A stretch of DNA of 64,000 nt from JANYCO01 sp964437245 (GTDB lineage: Bacteria > Bacteroidota > Bacteroidia > Cytophagales > Cytophagaceae). Below the pieces are notes generated by a model that had not been told where the DNA came from, did not search any database, and saw only the letters and a program-made list of their open reading frames with translations. The stretch is from positions 6,012 to 70,011 of the forward strand of contig CAYTGJ010000005.1 of assembly GCA_964437245.1 (NCBI GenBank). The letters run 5' to 3'. The position numbers and the translations under genes are program-made. Below are positions 23,940 through 32,180 of this stretch, one piece after another; within the stretch, counting starts at the first letter, position 1; the number at the start of each line of letters is the position of its first letter.

Positions 23940-24620
23940 TCAGGGTTTGGCAGCAATGGTTTTTAAAGTTTCTATGATCAGCTCTGCCCACAGTGTATAC
24001 ATTTTCCCGGAAGGATGAAGATTATCCGGGCACAACAGCTCCGGATCCTTTTTAGCTTGTCTTGAGAGCGGCGTGATGTCAAAATAATGAACACCCAGTG
24101 CGTCGGATACTTCTTTATTCAGCGAATTAAAGAGTGCTATCTCACTGGAAATATGAGCTTCCTGAGCACTTCCAAAAGGCGTCACACCGTAATCCGGGAT
24201 AGAAAGCACGAACACCTTGTCGACTCTCTTATTGGCCAGGACGATGGAAGTTTCCAGAAGTTCCCTGAATTCAGCCTGGTAGGCTTCCGGGCTTTTCCCC
24301 TGGTATTGATTGTTGACTCCGATCAGCAACGAAACAAGGTCGAAGGTGTCTTTCAGGGCAGCTTTATCCAGGGCGTTTTTAAGCTGATCGGTCCGCCATC
24401 CTGTCTGTGCAATGGTGAGCTGGGTTTTGACCGGAAACCCGTACTCCCGGAGTTTCTGCACCAGCAGCGAAGGATAGGAGTTGGAATAATTTTCGCCTTC
24501 AGCCTTCGTATAGGAATCACCCAAGGCAAGATACCGGAGTCCTGCAGTGTCCGGATGATAAAGATAAGCTTCGCCGGGGGAAAGCCCTTCAGGAATTGTA
24601 TGCATGTCTTGAGTACACAT
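23940..24620 (-). CDS. SGNH/GDSL-family hydrolase
   Basis: 226-residue esterase/lipase-like hydrolase. The catalytic blocks are in order: YLALGDSYT (block I, nucleophile Ser), LLIGVNNQYQG (block III, GxNN with oxyanion Asn) and PDNLHPSG (block V, Asp-x-x-His). There is no signal peptide, so it is probably cytoplasmic. The first ~25 residues (MCTQDMHTIPEGLSPGEAYL) are weakly conserved in style, and an inner ATG at 24603-24605 is another possible start. It could act on acylated sugars or lysophospholipids; the sequence does not tell which. It stands alone between the small exported protein and the divergent permease gene. Confidence 0.82.
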   Translation of the reverse strand: MCTQDMHTIPEGLSPGEAYLYHPDTAGLRYLALGDSYTKAEGENYSNSYPSLLVQKLREYGFPVKTQLTIAQTGWRTDQLKNALDKAALKDTFDLVSLLIGVNNQYQGKSPEAYQAEFRELLETSIVLANKRVDKVFVLSIPDYGVTPFGSAQEAHISSEIALFNSLNKEVSDALGVHYFDITPLSRQAKKDPELLCPDNLHPSGKMYTLWAELIIETLKTIAAKP

Positions 24621-24784
24621 GAGAAGTCATTCAGGTAGAATGGATGAAGGGATAAATAAATAGACTTTTGCAGATATAAACAATAGAATATCGGATTTAA
24701 TATACATACGGATGGAATCGTGTAAAAGATTTGAGGCTTTTAGCACTTAGCTTATGAACTGGAATTATTATAGTTGTTGCAGGG

Positions 24785-25789
24785 ATGAAACCTTATAGCC
24801 ATTCAAATCACTATTACCTTTTAGGGATCATTATTTTGTGCGGACTGATACTGGTGTATCTGTCCCGGGCCATATTCGACGGTGTGATGGGAGCCGTATT
24901 GTTTTACGCAATGTTTCGTTCCTCGTACCTTTATTTTACGGAGAAAAAGAACTGGCCCCCTGTACCTTCTGCCATTTTGGTGATGTTCATCTCTTTTACC
25001 ATCATCGTACTCCCTTTTGTATCGCTGAGTTTTATTCTGTACAAGCGGATCATATTTTACCAGGCTAATCCCGAAGAACTAGGTCTTATTAAAGAAAAAA
25101 TATGGCCTTTGGTCGAAACTTATGTAATGGATCAGAAAAGCCTTGATGAAATGATTCTGTCGATGCAGTCAAAGTTATTTTCATTGCTGTCCAATGCGCT
25201 GAGCACCATGTCAAACATTCTTCTGCAGCTTGCCGTGATGTACCTTATTTTATTTTTTATGTTCAAAGACCATAAGAAAATGGAGGAGGTCGTGCTGAAA
25301 TATCTTCCGCTGAAAAAATACCAGGCCTTGCGGTTGGGCGAAGAGCTGGTCAATATTACTTATTCTAATCTGCTCGGCCAGGGATTCATTTCTTTTGTAC
25401 AAGGTGTTTGTCTTGCCATCGGTTTTGTGATTTTCGGGATCAAAGGAGCTGTCTTTTGGGGAATGATCTGTTTCTTTATTTGTTTTCTTCCTTTTATCGG
25501 TGCACCGCTGGTCTTTGTTCCTGCGGGCGTCCTGGAGATCTATGCAGGCAATACAATAGGAGGTATCGGGATCCTGATCTGGGGTTTTTTGCTGGTCAGT
25601 ACGATCGATAATATTGTACGTTTTTACTTGTCGAAAAAAATAGGAGACGTTCATCCGCTGATTACCCTGTTAGGAGTCGTGATCGGGCTTCCTGTATTTG
25701 GTGTGCTGGGTCTGGTATACGGCCCTTTGTTGTTATCGTATTTTCTTCTGCTGATCAAGATCTGGGTAGACACACACAAAGCCCGCTGA
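24785..25789 (+). CDS. AI-2E family (PerM/UPF0118) permease
   Basis: 334-residue inner-membrane protein. It has two N-terminal helices (YLLGIIILCGLILVYL, GVMGAVLFYAMF), a third after PSAILVMFISFTIIVLP, then a soluble helical domain (about 95-135), and further helices with the family pattern LGQGFISFVQG, GAVFWGMICFFICFLPFIGA and VHPLITLLGVVIGLPVFGVLG near the C-terminus. Members include the AI-2 exporter TqsA and Na+/H+ antiporters, so the substrate cannot be named. It stands alone, divergent from the GDSL gene by 164 nt in which I see no clear site. Confidence 0.87.
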   Translation: MKPYSHSNHYYLLGIIILCGLILVYLSRAIFDGVMGAVLFYAMFRSSYLYFTEKKNWPPVPSAILVMFISFTIIVLPFVSLSFILYKRIIFYQANPEELGLIKEKIWPLVETYVMDQKSLDEMILSMQSKLFSLLSNALSTMSNILLQLAVMYLILFFMFKDHKKMEEVVLKYLPLKKYQALRLGEELVNITYSNLLGQGFISFVQGVCLAIGFVIFGIKGAVFWGMICFFICFLPFIGAPLVFVPAGVLEIYAGNTIGGIGILIWGFLLVSTIDNIVRFYLSKKIGDVHPLITLLGVVIGLPVFGVLGLVYGPLLLSYFLLLIKIWVDTHKAR

Positions 25790-25834
25790 CCAGGAAGGAA
25801 CTTGTAATTAGATATTACGCAAAACAAACCTCTT

Positions 25835-27433
25835 TTATTCGTTGATCACTTTCAGTTCTACCCGCCGGTTCAGCGCTTTGTCTGCAGGAGGAGGTGACAA
25901 AGGAACTGTATTGCCGTAACCTTTTGGAATAATACGTTCAGAAGGGATCCCTTTTTTGATCAGAATGGAGGCGATCATTTTCGCCTGGTTTTGGGTATTA
26001 TCACTGGAGTATGTATATTTTAACCGGTACATATGATGTCCGGTAGCAGTGTCCAGATATGTCCCGATAGTATCGATGATCGTAGCCGTGAGATTTTTTC
26101 GTGCGGTAGTATCGCGTTGTTCGGCATCGCCGGAATGTACTCCTATTTCTACTTTCAACGTAATGTTTGCTTTCATCATAATGAACAACCGGTTAACCTC
26201 TGCCATGGAATATTCCTCAAGGGTATCGGTATTGTTGACAAACGCAATGTTGCTCAGAGGGAAGAGGACTCCGGGTTTGTTCGGGACAAGTTTAGCATCC
26301 AGCATTTTTTCCTCGTATTTGGGTAACTTCGAAGGTTTGAAAAGCATAGATCTGTAAGAGAAGCCTCCTTCGTATGCCATCAGGGCTACATCGTATACAT
26401 CGTCCTGAGGAATTACAGCGGTGTAGCTTCCGTCTGCTGCACCGGGATAGGTATAGGTTTGCATCGTGGTCGTGTTGGTGACCATTACTTTTGGTACCAG
26501 TACAAGATTATTGGAAGCATTTCTGACATTTCCCTGAAGAAGCGTCACTTTCTCCGGTTGCAGTTCGTCCGGTATTTTTGTTCTGGTGACGTCAAGTCCG
26601 GTCCCGGTTTTGGCTGTAGCCGAATGATAGATCAGTCCGCCTCCGGCAGGGACCGATACGTAGCGGTCGTCTTTGCTGGTGTTGATGAATGAGTAGGGGA
26701 CCGGCGCTTCCCAGGAACCGTCCGGTTTTTGTACGGTTTTATAGATATCATACCCTCCGCTTCCTCCTTCCCGCATGGAAGCGAACAGGAACGTTTTATT
26801 GTCGGAAAGCATACGGCCGGCACATTCACAGTTTTGATTGATGGGAGCCGGAAGCAGGACAGGGCTTTTCCATCCGTCTTTTCCGATCCGTTCGGAAACG
26901 TATATTTTTCCGCAAGGATTTCCTTCCGGTGTTTTTTCGTTGGTCAATCTTGTAAAATAAAGGTATTTCCCATCAGGGGAAAGCGAAGGATCTGTTTCTT
27001 GAAGGGTTGAATTGATTGGTTTTGCAAGATTTTTTGGCGCAGACCAGGATCCGATGATGGTTTTTTCGATCATCCAGATATCGCTGTTTCCTACTCCTCC
27101 GTAGCGGGCCGAATGAAATAGTATAACATTGCCCGTTTGATTCAGAAAGAAACCTCCGTTGGTCAGGTTGGTCACCTCGGTATTCGCTCCTGGAAGCTGT
27201 TCCGGCCGGCTCCAGCTTCCGCTTTTCTGATAGCTGATCTGAACGTAAGGCTTATTTTCATTGAAATATAGTTGTTCAAAGATCATCGTTCTTCCGTTTC
27301 CGCTGATACAGGGATTGTATTCATCACTATTCAGGGTGTTGATCGGCTGCCCCAGGGGAATGCTCTGTGAAACGGCAAGGTTGGAAACCAGTAGTAACAA
27401 AATACAGATAAAGCCATTATTCTTTTTTCTCAT
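25835..27433 (-). CDS. Outer-membrane PD40-OmpA protein (PorE-like architecture)
   Basis: 532 residues. The signal peptide is about 1-22 (cleavage near AVSQS). A beta-propeller of PD40/WD40-like repeats runs to about 270 (NPCISGNGRTMIFEQLYF, TDPSLSPDGKYLYFTR, NKTFLFASMREGGSGGYDIY). A carboxypeptidase-D-like regulatory fold follows at about 290-370, and a C-terminal OmpA peptidoglycan-binding domain at about 390-530 (IPSERIIPKGYGN, then ALNRRVELKV with the peptidoglycan-binding Arg). This order resembles PorE, the T9SS component that ties the outer-membrane complex to peptidoglycan, but it lacks the N-terminal TPRs, so I call it only PorE-like. Single gene. Confidence 0.85.
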   Translation of the reverse strand: MRKKNNGFICILLLLVSNLAVSQSIPLGQPINTLNSDEYNPCISGNGRTMIFEQLYFNENKPYVQISYQKSGSWSRPEQLPGANTEVTNLTNGGFFLNQTGNVILFHSARYGGVGNSDIWMIEKTIIGSWSAPKNLAKPINSTLQETDPSLSPDGKYLYFTRLTNEKTPEGNPCGKIYVSERIGKDGWKSPVLLPAPINQNCECAGRMLSDNKTFLFASMREGGSGGYDIYKTVQKPDGSWEAPVPYSFINTSKDDRYVSVPAGGGLIYHSATAKTGTGLDVTRTKIPDELQPEKVTLLQGNVRNASNNLVLVPKVMVTNTTTMQTYTYPGAADGSYTAVIPQDDVYDVALMAYEGGFSYRSMLFKPSKLPKYEEKMLDAKLVPNKPGVLFPLSNIAFVNNTDTLEEYSMAEVNRLFIMMKANITLKVEIGVHSGDAEQRDTTARKNLTATIIDTIGTYLDTATGHHMYRLKYTYSSDNTQNQAKMIASILIKKGIPSERIIPKGYGNTVPLSPPPADKALNRRVELKVINE

Positions 27434-27495
27434 ATTGTACCTTTTATATAAAAAATGGTGATTTCTTTCTGATTTTTCAAAAATATCTTATTCAA

Positions 27496-27822
27496 TCAGA
27501 TAACGCAACTTTTTCGGAAGGAAATAAAGTCTTTTACAATATAAAAAATACCGGCCGGTAAAACGATAAAAGCGAGTTTATTATGTTCCCAGGCTTCGGA
27601 AAATTCTAATTTAAGGAGATGAGCAAAGGCATGTGTGAGTCCGCAACCCGGACATTTTATCCCTGTGGCCAGGCGAAACAGGCAAGGGATGCCTATATCA
27701 ATGTTAAAATAGCCTAAAAGGAAAAGGGATAATACAAAATATCCTCCCACAACAGTAAAGAAGATGTTGTGGGAGGAATATTTAAGGATGAGTTTTAGCC
27801 AACTATTTAAGCTCTCTGCCAT
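27496..27822 (-). CDS. DUF2752 membrane protein
   Basis: 108 residues with two to three membrane helices (FFTVVGGYFVLSLFLLGYF; LAFIVLPAGIFYIVKDFI). The DUF2752 signature CPGCGLTHAFAHLL sits at about 57-70, on a loop after the first helix. Function unknown; the family is common in Bacteroidota and often found beside TM2 proteins, as here: its start overlaps the end of the TM2 gene by 20 nt. Confidence 0.85.
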   Translation of the reverse strand: MAESLNSWLKLILKYSSHNIFFTVVGGYFVLSLFLLGYFNIDIGIPCLFRLATGIKCPGCGLTHAFAHLLKLEFSEAWEHNKLAFIVLPAGIFYIVKDFISFRKSCVI

Positions 27823-28015
27823 CCGCCATTTTCATGCTTCCGGTAGCGATCTTGATAAGGTCGATCAACGCCCAGATTCCACATCCGCCCAATGTTATCA
27901 ATTGTAGCCACCAGTTGCTGTAGCCCATCATCATGCGGTGAATCCCAAGTGATCCCAGGAACCAGCATACGATGATCATTGTAATTTTTGATTGAGCTTC
28001 TTTCACTTCTGTCAT
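27803..28015 (-). CDS. TM2-domain membrane protein
   Basis: 70 residues with the TM2 fold: helix ITMIIVCWFLGSLGIHRMMM, a short turn GYSNWW, helix LQLITLGGCGIWALIDLIKI. GxHR in the first helix and the DLI/DxI turn of the second are the family features. Small inner-membrane protein of unknown role, co-transcribed with the DUF2752 gene. Confidence 0.88.
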   Translation of the reverse strand: MTEVKEAQSKITMIIVCWFLGSLGIHRMMMGYSNWWLQLITLGGCGIWALIDLIKIATGSMKMADGRELK

Positions 28016-28100
28016 AGTTGTAAATTAATTAAGGTTAATTTGTAGATTGATAGATTTTATCCTGAAAGTTTCAAAAAAAATAACAGAAAGCAAAAAAAAC

Positions 28101-28649
28101 TCAGGAATATTTGATCACACACCGCTCTTTTTCTAAAAGATTGAGTTCTGTTTTGACAGCTAGACGTGTTTTTTCGTTGTTTAATTGCTCTTTGTATTCA
28201 TTTTTTAACTGCTTTCGCTTGATCGATTCCATAAACCGGCGTACTTCATCTTTGGTTTCCAGTTGAAGGGCGGGTACTTCTTTGGGCTTGTTATCCAGTC
28301 CTTTGGCCACCATTGTAAAGTAAGAAGTATTGGTATGTCTTTTGGTTCCGTTCAGGACATTTTCTGCTTCTACCCGGATTCCTATGATCATGGAAGATTT
28401 TCCTACATAGTTGACAGAGGCATGGAGGGAAACCAGTTCGCCCACTTCGATCGGTTCCATAAAATCTACCGTGTCCACCGATACTGTTACACAGTAGCTT
28501 CCAGCATGTTTGGAGGCACAGGCATAGGCAACTTTATCCATCATGGAAAGAAGGATCCCTCCGTGAATTTTTCCGCCAAAGTTGGCATAGGAAGGGATCA
28601 TCAGTTCGGTAATGGTCGTCTTGGAATAGTTGACAGGGCGAATTTCCAT
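28101..28649 (-). CDS. Acyl-CoA thioesterase (hot-dog fold, BACH/YciA type)
   Basis: 182 residues; hydrolyses acyl-CoA to free acid and CoA in the cytoplasm. The hot-dog domain (about 10-120) contains NFGGKIHGGILLSMMDKVAY, with the Asn/Gly loop and the Asp in the central helix that define this thioesterase class, followed by YCVTVSVDTVDFMEPIEVGE. A charged C-terminal tail (about 140-182) extends past the domain and may form a coiled helix for oligomerisation. Chain-length preference cannot be told. Single gene. Confidence 0.88.
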   Translation of the reverse strand: MEIRPVNYSKTTITELMIPSYANFGGKIHGGILLSMMDKVAYACASKHAGSYCVTVSVDTVDFMEPIEVGELVSLHASVNYVGKSSMIIGIRVEAENVLNGTKRHTNTSYFTMVAKGLDNKPKEVPALQLETKDEVRRFMESIKRKQLKNEYKEQLNNEKTRLAVKTELNLLEKERCVIKYS

Positions 28650-28745
28650 AAACAGATAATAAGAAGAAGTGTTAAATGTAAAATTCAGGATCCGGTAAAA
28701 ACAAATATATTGCTTCTGCCGGATCCTGAACTCAGAAGGAGGTTA

Positions 28746-29462
28746 TTATATTCTTTTGGCTAATTCTGCTTTCACATCCTCCAGACTGTTGTACAGCTCT
28801 TCGTAGGAGTGGATCACAAAATATTTTTCCTGGTAGCTTCCTTTTTTATAAGGCGTGTCCATCATGATCGCTACATTCAGATCATATTTGGGAACACCGG
28901 CGCTGATGGAGAAAATGGTTTCTCCTCTGGAGGAAAGAAGGTGTGCTCCGTATATTTTTAAGGTATTTTCGGTGGCGATCAATCCAAACTGAATGGAGTG
29001 CCAGTAAACTCTTTTCAGAAGTGCAATGGCCGCAGGGCTCTTCAGATTTTCAAGCGCCAGTTTTCCCAGCCCCGTCAGGTAATTTGAATAGGCAGGGATC
29101 GTAAGCAGTGGAGTATGGCCAATGATGTCGTGAAACATATCGTATTCGTCAATATCATTATCCAGTTGCTCCTGACTACGCAACCAGGTGCGGCATGGAT
29201 ATTTCTTTTGCGCCAGCATGGCAATGAACTCATTGTCTTCTACCATATCTTCCAGAGGGACTACTGTCCAGTCGGTAATAGCAGAAAGTTTGTGGTTGAT
29301 CTCTGTCAGATCAGGTACATGGTCTGACGGATAGCCGATTTTTTTGATGCTGTCAAACACTACTTTGTCGGCCGTTTCCGGCAAAAACTGTAGCAGTCTG
29401 GTGTAAAGCACAGTCCATGTAGTATGTTCCTGTTCCGTATACTGGTTTTTTGTCATGAGCAT
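28746..29462 (-). CDS. Aromatic amino acid (phenylalanine 4-) hydroxylase family, iron ligand Glu replaced by Gln
   Basis: Tetrahydropterin-dependent hydroxylase family, 238 residues, the short bacterial form without regulatory domain. The core is visible: DHVPDLTEINHKL, RTWLRSQEQLDNDIDEYDMF, HDIIGHTPLL (iron ligands H111 and H116) and AGVPKYDLN. The third iron ligand, Glu in YWxTVEFGL of characterised enzymes (E330 in human, E184 in Chromobacterium), is Gln158 here: the codon at 28989-28991 reads CAG on the minus strand, within YWHSIQFGLI. The spacing from H116 (42 residues) is as expected, so the site is truly changed. The enzyme may be slow, may use another ligand, or may have another role; phenylalanine-to-tyrosine conversion should not be assumed. 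Confidence 0.85.
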   Translation of the reverse strand: MLMTKNQYTEQEHTTWTVLYTRLLQFLPETADKVVFDSIKKIGYPSDHVPDLTEINHKLSAITDWTVVPLEDMVEDNEFIAMLAQKKYPCRTWLRSQEQLDNDIDEYDMFHDIIGHTPLLTIPAYSNYLTGLGKLALENLKSPAAIALLKRVYWHSIQFGLIATENTLKIYGAHLLSSRGETIFSISAGVPKYDLNVAIMMDTPYKKGSYQEKYFVIHSYEELYNSLEDVKAELAKRI

Positions 29463-29535
29463 TGTAGGTTATGTCTGGTTCTGCAAATCTGTTTTCAATT
29501 GCCTGTAAAAATATAAAAAACCTTCACCCAAAAAA

Positions 29536-30519
29536 TTATTTTTTCGTTTTATAATTTTTCAGAAGCTTGATTGCGGCGGTATGTGGTGTTATTTTACCTT
29601 TAGCTACTTCATTTTCAATCGTTTTAATTTTTCGCTGAATGGATGCCGTTTCGTAAAAATCTTTTAACAGGTGATAATTCACTGTACTGAAGAGGTTTTG
29701 TACACTATTCTCCGATCGTTTCTGTTCCCAGTCACCGCAGGCCTGTGCTGTTTTTCTGAATTCTTCCAGGCAATGGGCTATTTCGGTGATCCCCTCGTTG
29801 TGTTTGGCAGAGCAGGTCATAACATAAGGCTGAGTATGTGAAGCGGAAAGTTTCAGGGCTTGCCTGATTTCCGTTGCTGCCTGGAGGGCAGCCTCTTTGT
29901 TTTTCCCATCGGCTTTATTGATAAGTACGGCATCGGTCAGTTCCATGGCCCCTTTTTTCATTGCCTGAAGCTCATCGCCCATGCCGGGAATCATGAGCAG
30001 AAGAAAGAAATCAGCAAGGTTGAAGACCGCTGTTTCCGATTGCCCTACCCCCACGGTTTCGATCAGGATGTATTCAAAACCGGCTGCTTCACAAAGCAGG
30101 ATCGTTTCGTAGGTTTTGCCTGCTACACCACCGGGTGTAGTATTGGAAGGAGAGGGGCGGATAAAAGCAAGCGGAGACCTGGACAGCTCGTTCATCCGGG
30201 TTTTATCTCCCAGGATGCTTCCACCGCTTAGTGTGCTGGAAGGGTCAATGGCGAGTACCGCTACTTTTTTTTGCAGACCGGTCAGGTATTTGCCCAACGC
30301 TTCGATGAAGGTACTTTTTCCTGCGCCAGGAATGCCGCTGATCCCTATTCTGTAGGAGTTTCCCGTAGAAGGTAAGATCTCCGAGATGACTTCCGCCGCA
30401 AGTTTTTCGTCGCTTGCAAGACTACTTTCGATCAGAGTGATGGCTCGTCCCAAAATGGCACGGTCGCCCTGGAGAAGGCCGTTTTTGTATTGCTTTACAG
30501 AAAGTCTTTTTTCCGCCAT
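29536..30519 (-). CDS. meaB: Methylmalonyl-CoA mutase-associated GTPase MeaB (ArgK)
   Basis: 327-residue G3E GTPase that loads and protects adenosylcobalamin-dependent methylmalonyl-CoA mutase. P-loop GIPGAGKST at 62-70, then VLAIDPSSTLSGGSILGDKT, ETVGVGQSETAV (switch region) and VLINKADGKNKEAA (NKxD). The C-terminal helix GKITPHTAAIKLLKNY is the family's dimer arm. No mutase gene is in the window, so the partner must be elsewhere. Start ATG 30517-30519. Confidence 0.93.
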   Translation of the reverse strand: MAEKRLSVKQYKNGLLQGDRAILGRAITLIESSLASDEKLAAEVISEILPSTGNSYRIGISGIPGAGKSTFIEALGKYLTGLQKKVAVLAIDPSSTLSGGSILGDKTRMNELSRSPLAFIRPSPSNTTPGGVAGKTYETILLCEAAGFEYILIETVGVGQSETAVFNLADFFLLLMIPGMGDELQAMKKGAMELTDAVLINKADGKNKEAALQAATEIRQALKLSASHTQPYVMTCSAKHNEGITEIAHCLEEFRKTAQACGDWEQKRSENSVQNLFSTVNYHLLKDFYETASIQRKIKTIENEVAKGKITPHTAAIKLLKNYKTKK

Positions 30520-30670
30520 GTTTGATTTTTGGGCTGTGGATAATTTCTTGAGCCTACAAAATACTAAAAGTATCGGGGAAGATGGTAAGAGCAGTACTTG
30601 TTTTTACAGAGAAAGAGGAAGCCATGGCCGGTGGTCACTTTCGTGGCGTTTTTCCCGGAGGGTACTAGTT

Positions 30671-30703
30671 AAGATGCAGGATACCGGATTCCAGATACAA
30701 GAT
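30671..30703 (-). repeat. ATCTTGTATC-family repeat, copy B
   Basis: AAGATGCAGGATACC (from 30671), then GGATTCCAGATACAAGAT. The first 26 bases are a perfect reverse complement of 30771-30796. Confidence 0.85.
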
Positions 30704-30760
30704 AAAGGTATTTAGTAATTGAGGCAGAGATAGTTTAAAGGTCCGGATGAGTTACATCAC

Positions 30761-30801
30761 ATCTTATCGTATCTGGAATCCGGTATCCTGCATCTTGTAT
30801 C
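30761..30801 (+). repeat. ATCTTGTATC-family repeat, copy C
   Basis: ATCTTATCGTATCTGGAATC, then CGGTATCCTGCATCTTGTAT. With copy B it forms a long inverted repeat around a 67-nt spacer, directly upstream of the SRP RNA promoter. Confidence 0.85.
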
Positions 30802-30827
30802 TGAAAAACCTTTTTTAACAAAAATTT

Positions 30828-30855
30828 TTGATTCGATAGTTTTTTTATACCTTTG
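30828..30855 (+). promoter_or_regulatory. Promoter of the SRP RNA gene
   Basis: TTG (30828-30830), 17 nt, TACCTTTG (30848-30855), which matches TAnnTTTG; it stands 5 nt before the predicted RNA start. Confidence 0.7.
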
Positions 30856-30859
30856 CATC

Positions 30860-30951
30860 CGGCAAGCCGGTACGACCAGCTCCTGTCACTCCCCCAGGTT
30901 CGGAAGGAAGCAAGGGTAAACGGTTGTAGCGGTGCGATACTTGGTTTGCCT
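30860..30951 (+). ncRNA. ffs: Signal recognition particle RNA (small bacterial 4.5S type)
   Basis: The conserved domain IV loop is plain: CCCCCAGGTTCGGAAGGAAG then CAAGGG, the Ffh-binding hairpin with its GGAA tetraloop and AGCA-type internal loop. The ends pair: GGCAAGCC (from 30861) with GGTTTGCC (to 30950), closing a rod of about 90 nt, followed by TTTTTTTATTTTATT as terminator. A -33/-7 promoter lies just upstream. The RNA works with Ffh/FtsY to target membrane proteins. Confidence 0.93.
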
Positions 30952-31090
30952 TTTTTTATTTTATTAGGGTCCGGTAATTCCATCTCTTTTATTCATCATC
31001 ACATCTTTCTGGTTTACTGTTTTTTCTTAGGTATATGAAAAAGAGTTTACGGTATTGATTTACAGTTTATTATAGGAGGTCTTGTGCGTC

Positions 31091-31121
31091 TTGTATCTTG
31101 CAACTAATTTCCTTACTTTTG
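31091..31121 (+). promoter_or_regulatory. Promoter of the transaldolase gene
   Basis: TTG (31091-31093), 20 nt, TACTTTTG (31114-31121), an exact TAnnTTTG; 40 nt before the ATG. Confidence 0.65.
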
Positions 31122-31161
31122 AACACTTGTTAAACTAAATCAACGAAAACGGACATTTATT

Positions 31162-31818
31162 ATGAAATTCTTTATTGATACAGCCAATCTGAAAGAGATT
31201 CAGGAAGCACAAGATCTTGGTGTGCTGGACGGCGTTACGACCAACCCATCCCTGATGGCCAAAGAAGGCATCAGCGGAGCAGAAAATGTTAAAAAACATT
31301 ATAAAGCAATTTGTGATATTGTAGACGGAGATGTGAGTGCAGAGGTGATCTCTACCGACTTTGCCGGTATGATTAAAGAAGGAGAAGAACTGGTAAAGAT
31401 CGATCCTAAGATCGTGGTGAAAGTACCTATGATCAAAGACGGTGTGAAAGCAATCCGTTATTTCACCGAGAAAGGGATCAGAACAAACTGTACACTTGTA
31501 TTTACAGCTGGTCAGGCTTTGCTGGCGGCAAAAGCAGGTGCTACCTATGTTTCTCCTTTCGTAGGACGTCTTGATGATATTGCGACCGATGGATTGACCC
31601 TGATCGCGCAGATCAGACAGATCTATGACAACTACGGATACGAGACCGAGATCCTGGCAGCTTCTGTGCGTCATACGATGCACCTGCTGAAGTGTGCAGA
31701 GATCGGAGCAGACGTAGTGACTTGTCCTCTGAATGTAATTACTTCTTTATTGAACCATCCTCTTACCGACAGCGGACTGGCCAAATTCCTGGCAGATCAC
31801 AAAAAGGCAAACGGATAG
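31162..31818 (+). CDS. tal: Transaldolase (small, type 3B)
   Basis: 218-residue class I aldolase of the pentose phosphate pathway that moves a dihydroxyacetone unit between sugar phosphates. The Schiff-base Lys is K87 in KIVVKVPM; MKFFIDTANLKEI, GVTTNPSLMAKEG and TLVFTAGQALLAAKAGATYV are family motifs. Two residues tell it from fructose-6-phosphate aldolase (FSA): E61 in VSAEV (Gln in FSA) and F134 in VSPFVGR (Tyr in FSA). Both point to true transaldolase. Own promoter upstream and strong terminator downstream, so monocistronic. Confidence 0.92.
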   Translation: MKFFIDTANLKEIQEAQDLGVLDGVTTNPSLMAKEGISGAENVKKHYKAICDIVDGDVSAEVISTDFAGMIKEGEELVKIDPKIVVKVPMIKDGVKAIRYFTEKGIRTNCTLVFTAGQALLAAKAGATYVSPFVGRLDDIATDGLTLIAQIRQIYDNYGYETEILAASVRHTMHLLKCAEIGADVVTCPLNVITSLLNHPLTDSGLAKFLADHKKANG

Positions 31819-31843
31819 TTCTGCGATCCGTCACCGGATCAGG

Positions 31844-31895
31844 GAGCAAAGAAGGGAGGAAACACCGTTTTCTTCCTTCTTTGCTCTTTTTCTTT
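31844..31895 (+). terminator. Terminator after transaldolase
   Basis: Stem GAGCAAAGAAGG... (31844-31862) with ...CCTTCTTTGCTC (31868-31886), 19-bp arms with few mismatches, then TTTTTCTTTT. Confidence 0.9.
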
Positions 31896-31931
31896 TATCC
31901 CTTTATTTTTCCTCCTCTCTGCCTTTTTACC

Positions 31932-31939
31932 TATCTTTG
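31932..31939 (+). promoter_or_regulatory. -7 element for the small protein/ftsE operon
   Basis: TATCTTTG is an exact TAnnTTTG. No TTG at the usual distance. If real, transcription would start near 31945, which favours the ATG at 31976. Confidence 0.35.
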
Positions 31940-31975
31940 TGTCCTATGATTGAGGACATAAAAAAGAAGTTAAAC

Positions 31976-32179
31976 ATGTATATCATCAAGGTAAAAGGAA
32001 AAGCTAAAATTCCCGATTATATACAATTTCGTGATGACAATTTTGTACTTGTGGCTTATTTTAGAGCCGACAGACCGGTTAAATTATTAAAGAAGTATGG
32101 ACTTGAAGGGAAAGAAGAAGCACTCAATAAATTAATTCAGGAACTCCCTTTCGGGAAATTACAAAAGCTGGAATTGTAA
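31976..32179 (+). CDS. Conserved-looking small protein upstream of ftsE
   Basis: 67 residues from ATG 31976 (MYIIKVKGKAKIPDYIQF); an earlier in-frame ATG at 31946 would overlap the presumed transcription start, so I prefer the shorter form. The sequence is mixed strand-helix, without signal or membrane segment, rich in Lys and Leu, ending LPFGKLQKLEL. I do not recognise the family. It ends one base before the FtsE-like gene, so it is co-translated with it and may be a cofactor or regulator of that ATPase. Confidence 0.6.
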   Translation: MYIIKVKGKAKIPDYIQFRDDNFVLVAYFRADRPVKLLKKYGLEGKEEALNKLIQELPFGKLQKLEL

Positions 32180-32180
32180 A

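Noticed and set aside
25835..27433. PorE of the T9SS
   Set aside because: Propeller and OmpA domains fit, but the N-terminal TPR part is absent and no por/gld genes are near; kept as PorE-like only.
30853..31038. 61-codon plus-strand frame over the SRP RNA
   Set aside because: The region is a structured RNA with promoter and T-run; the frame is accidental.
31162..31818. Fructose-6-phosphate aldolase (FSA)
   Set aside because: E61 and F134 are the transaldolase residues; FSA has Gln and Tyr there.
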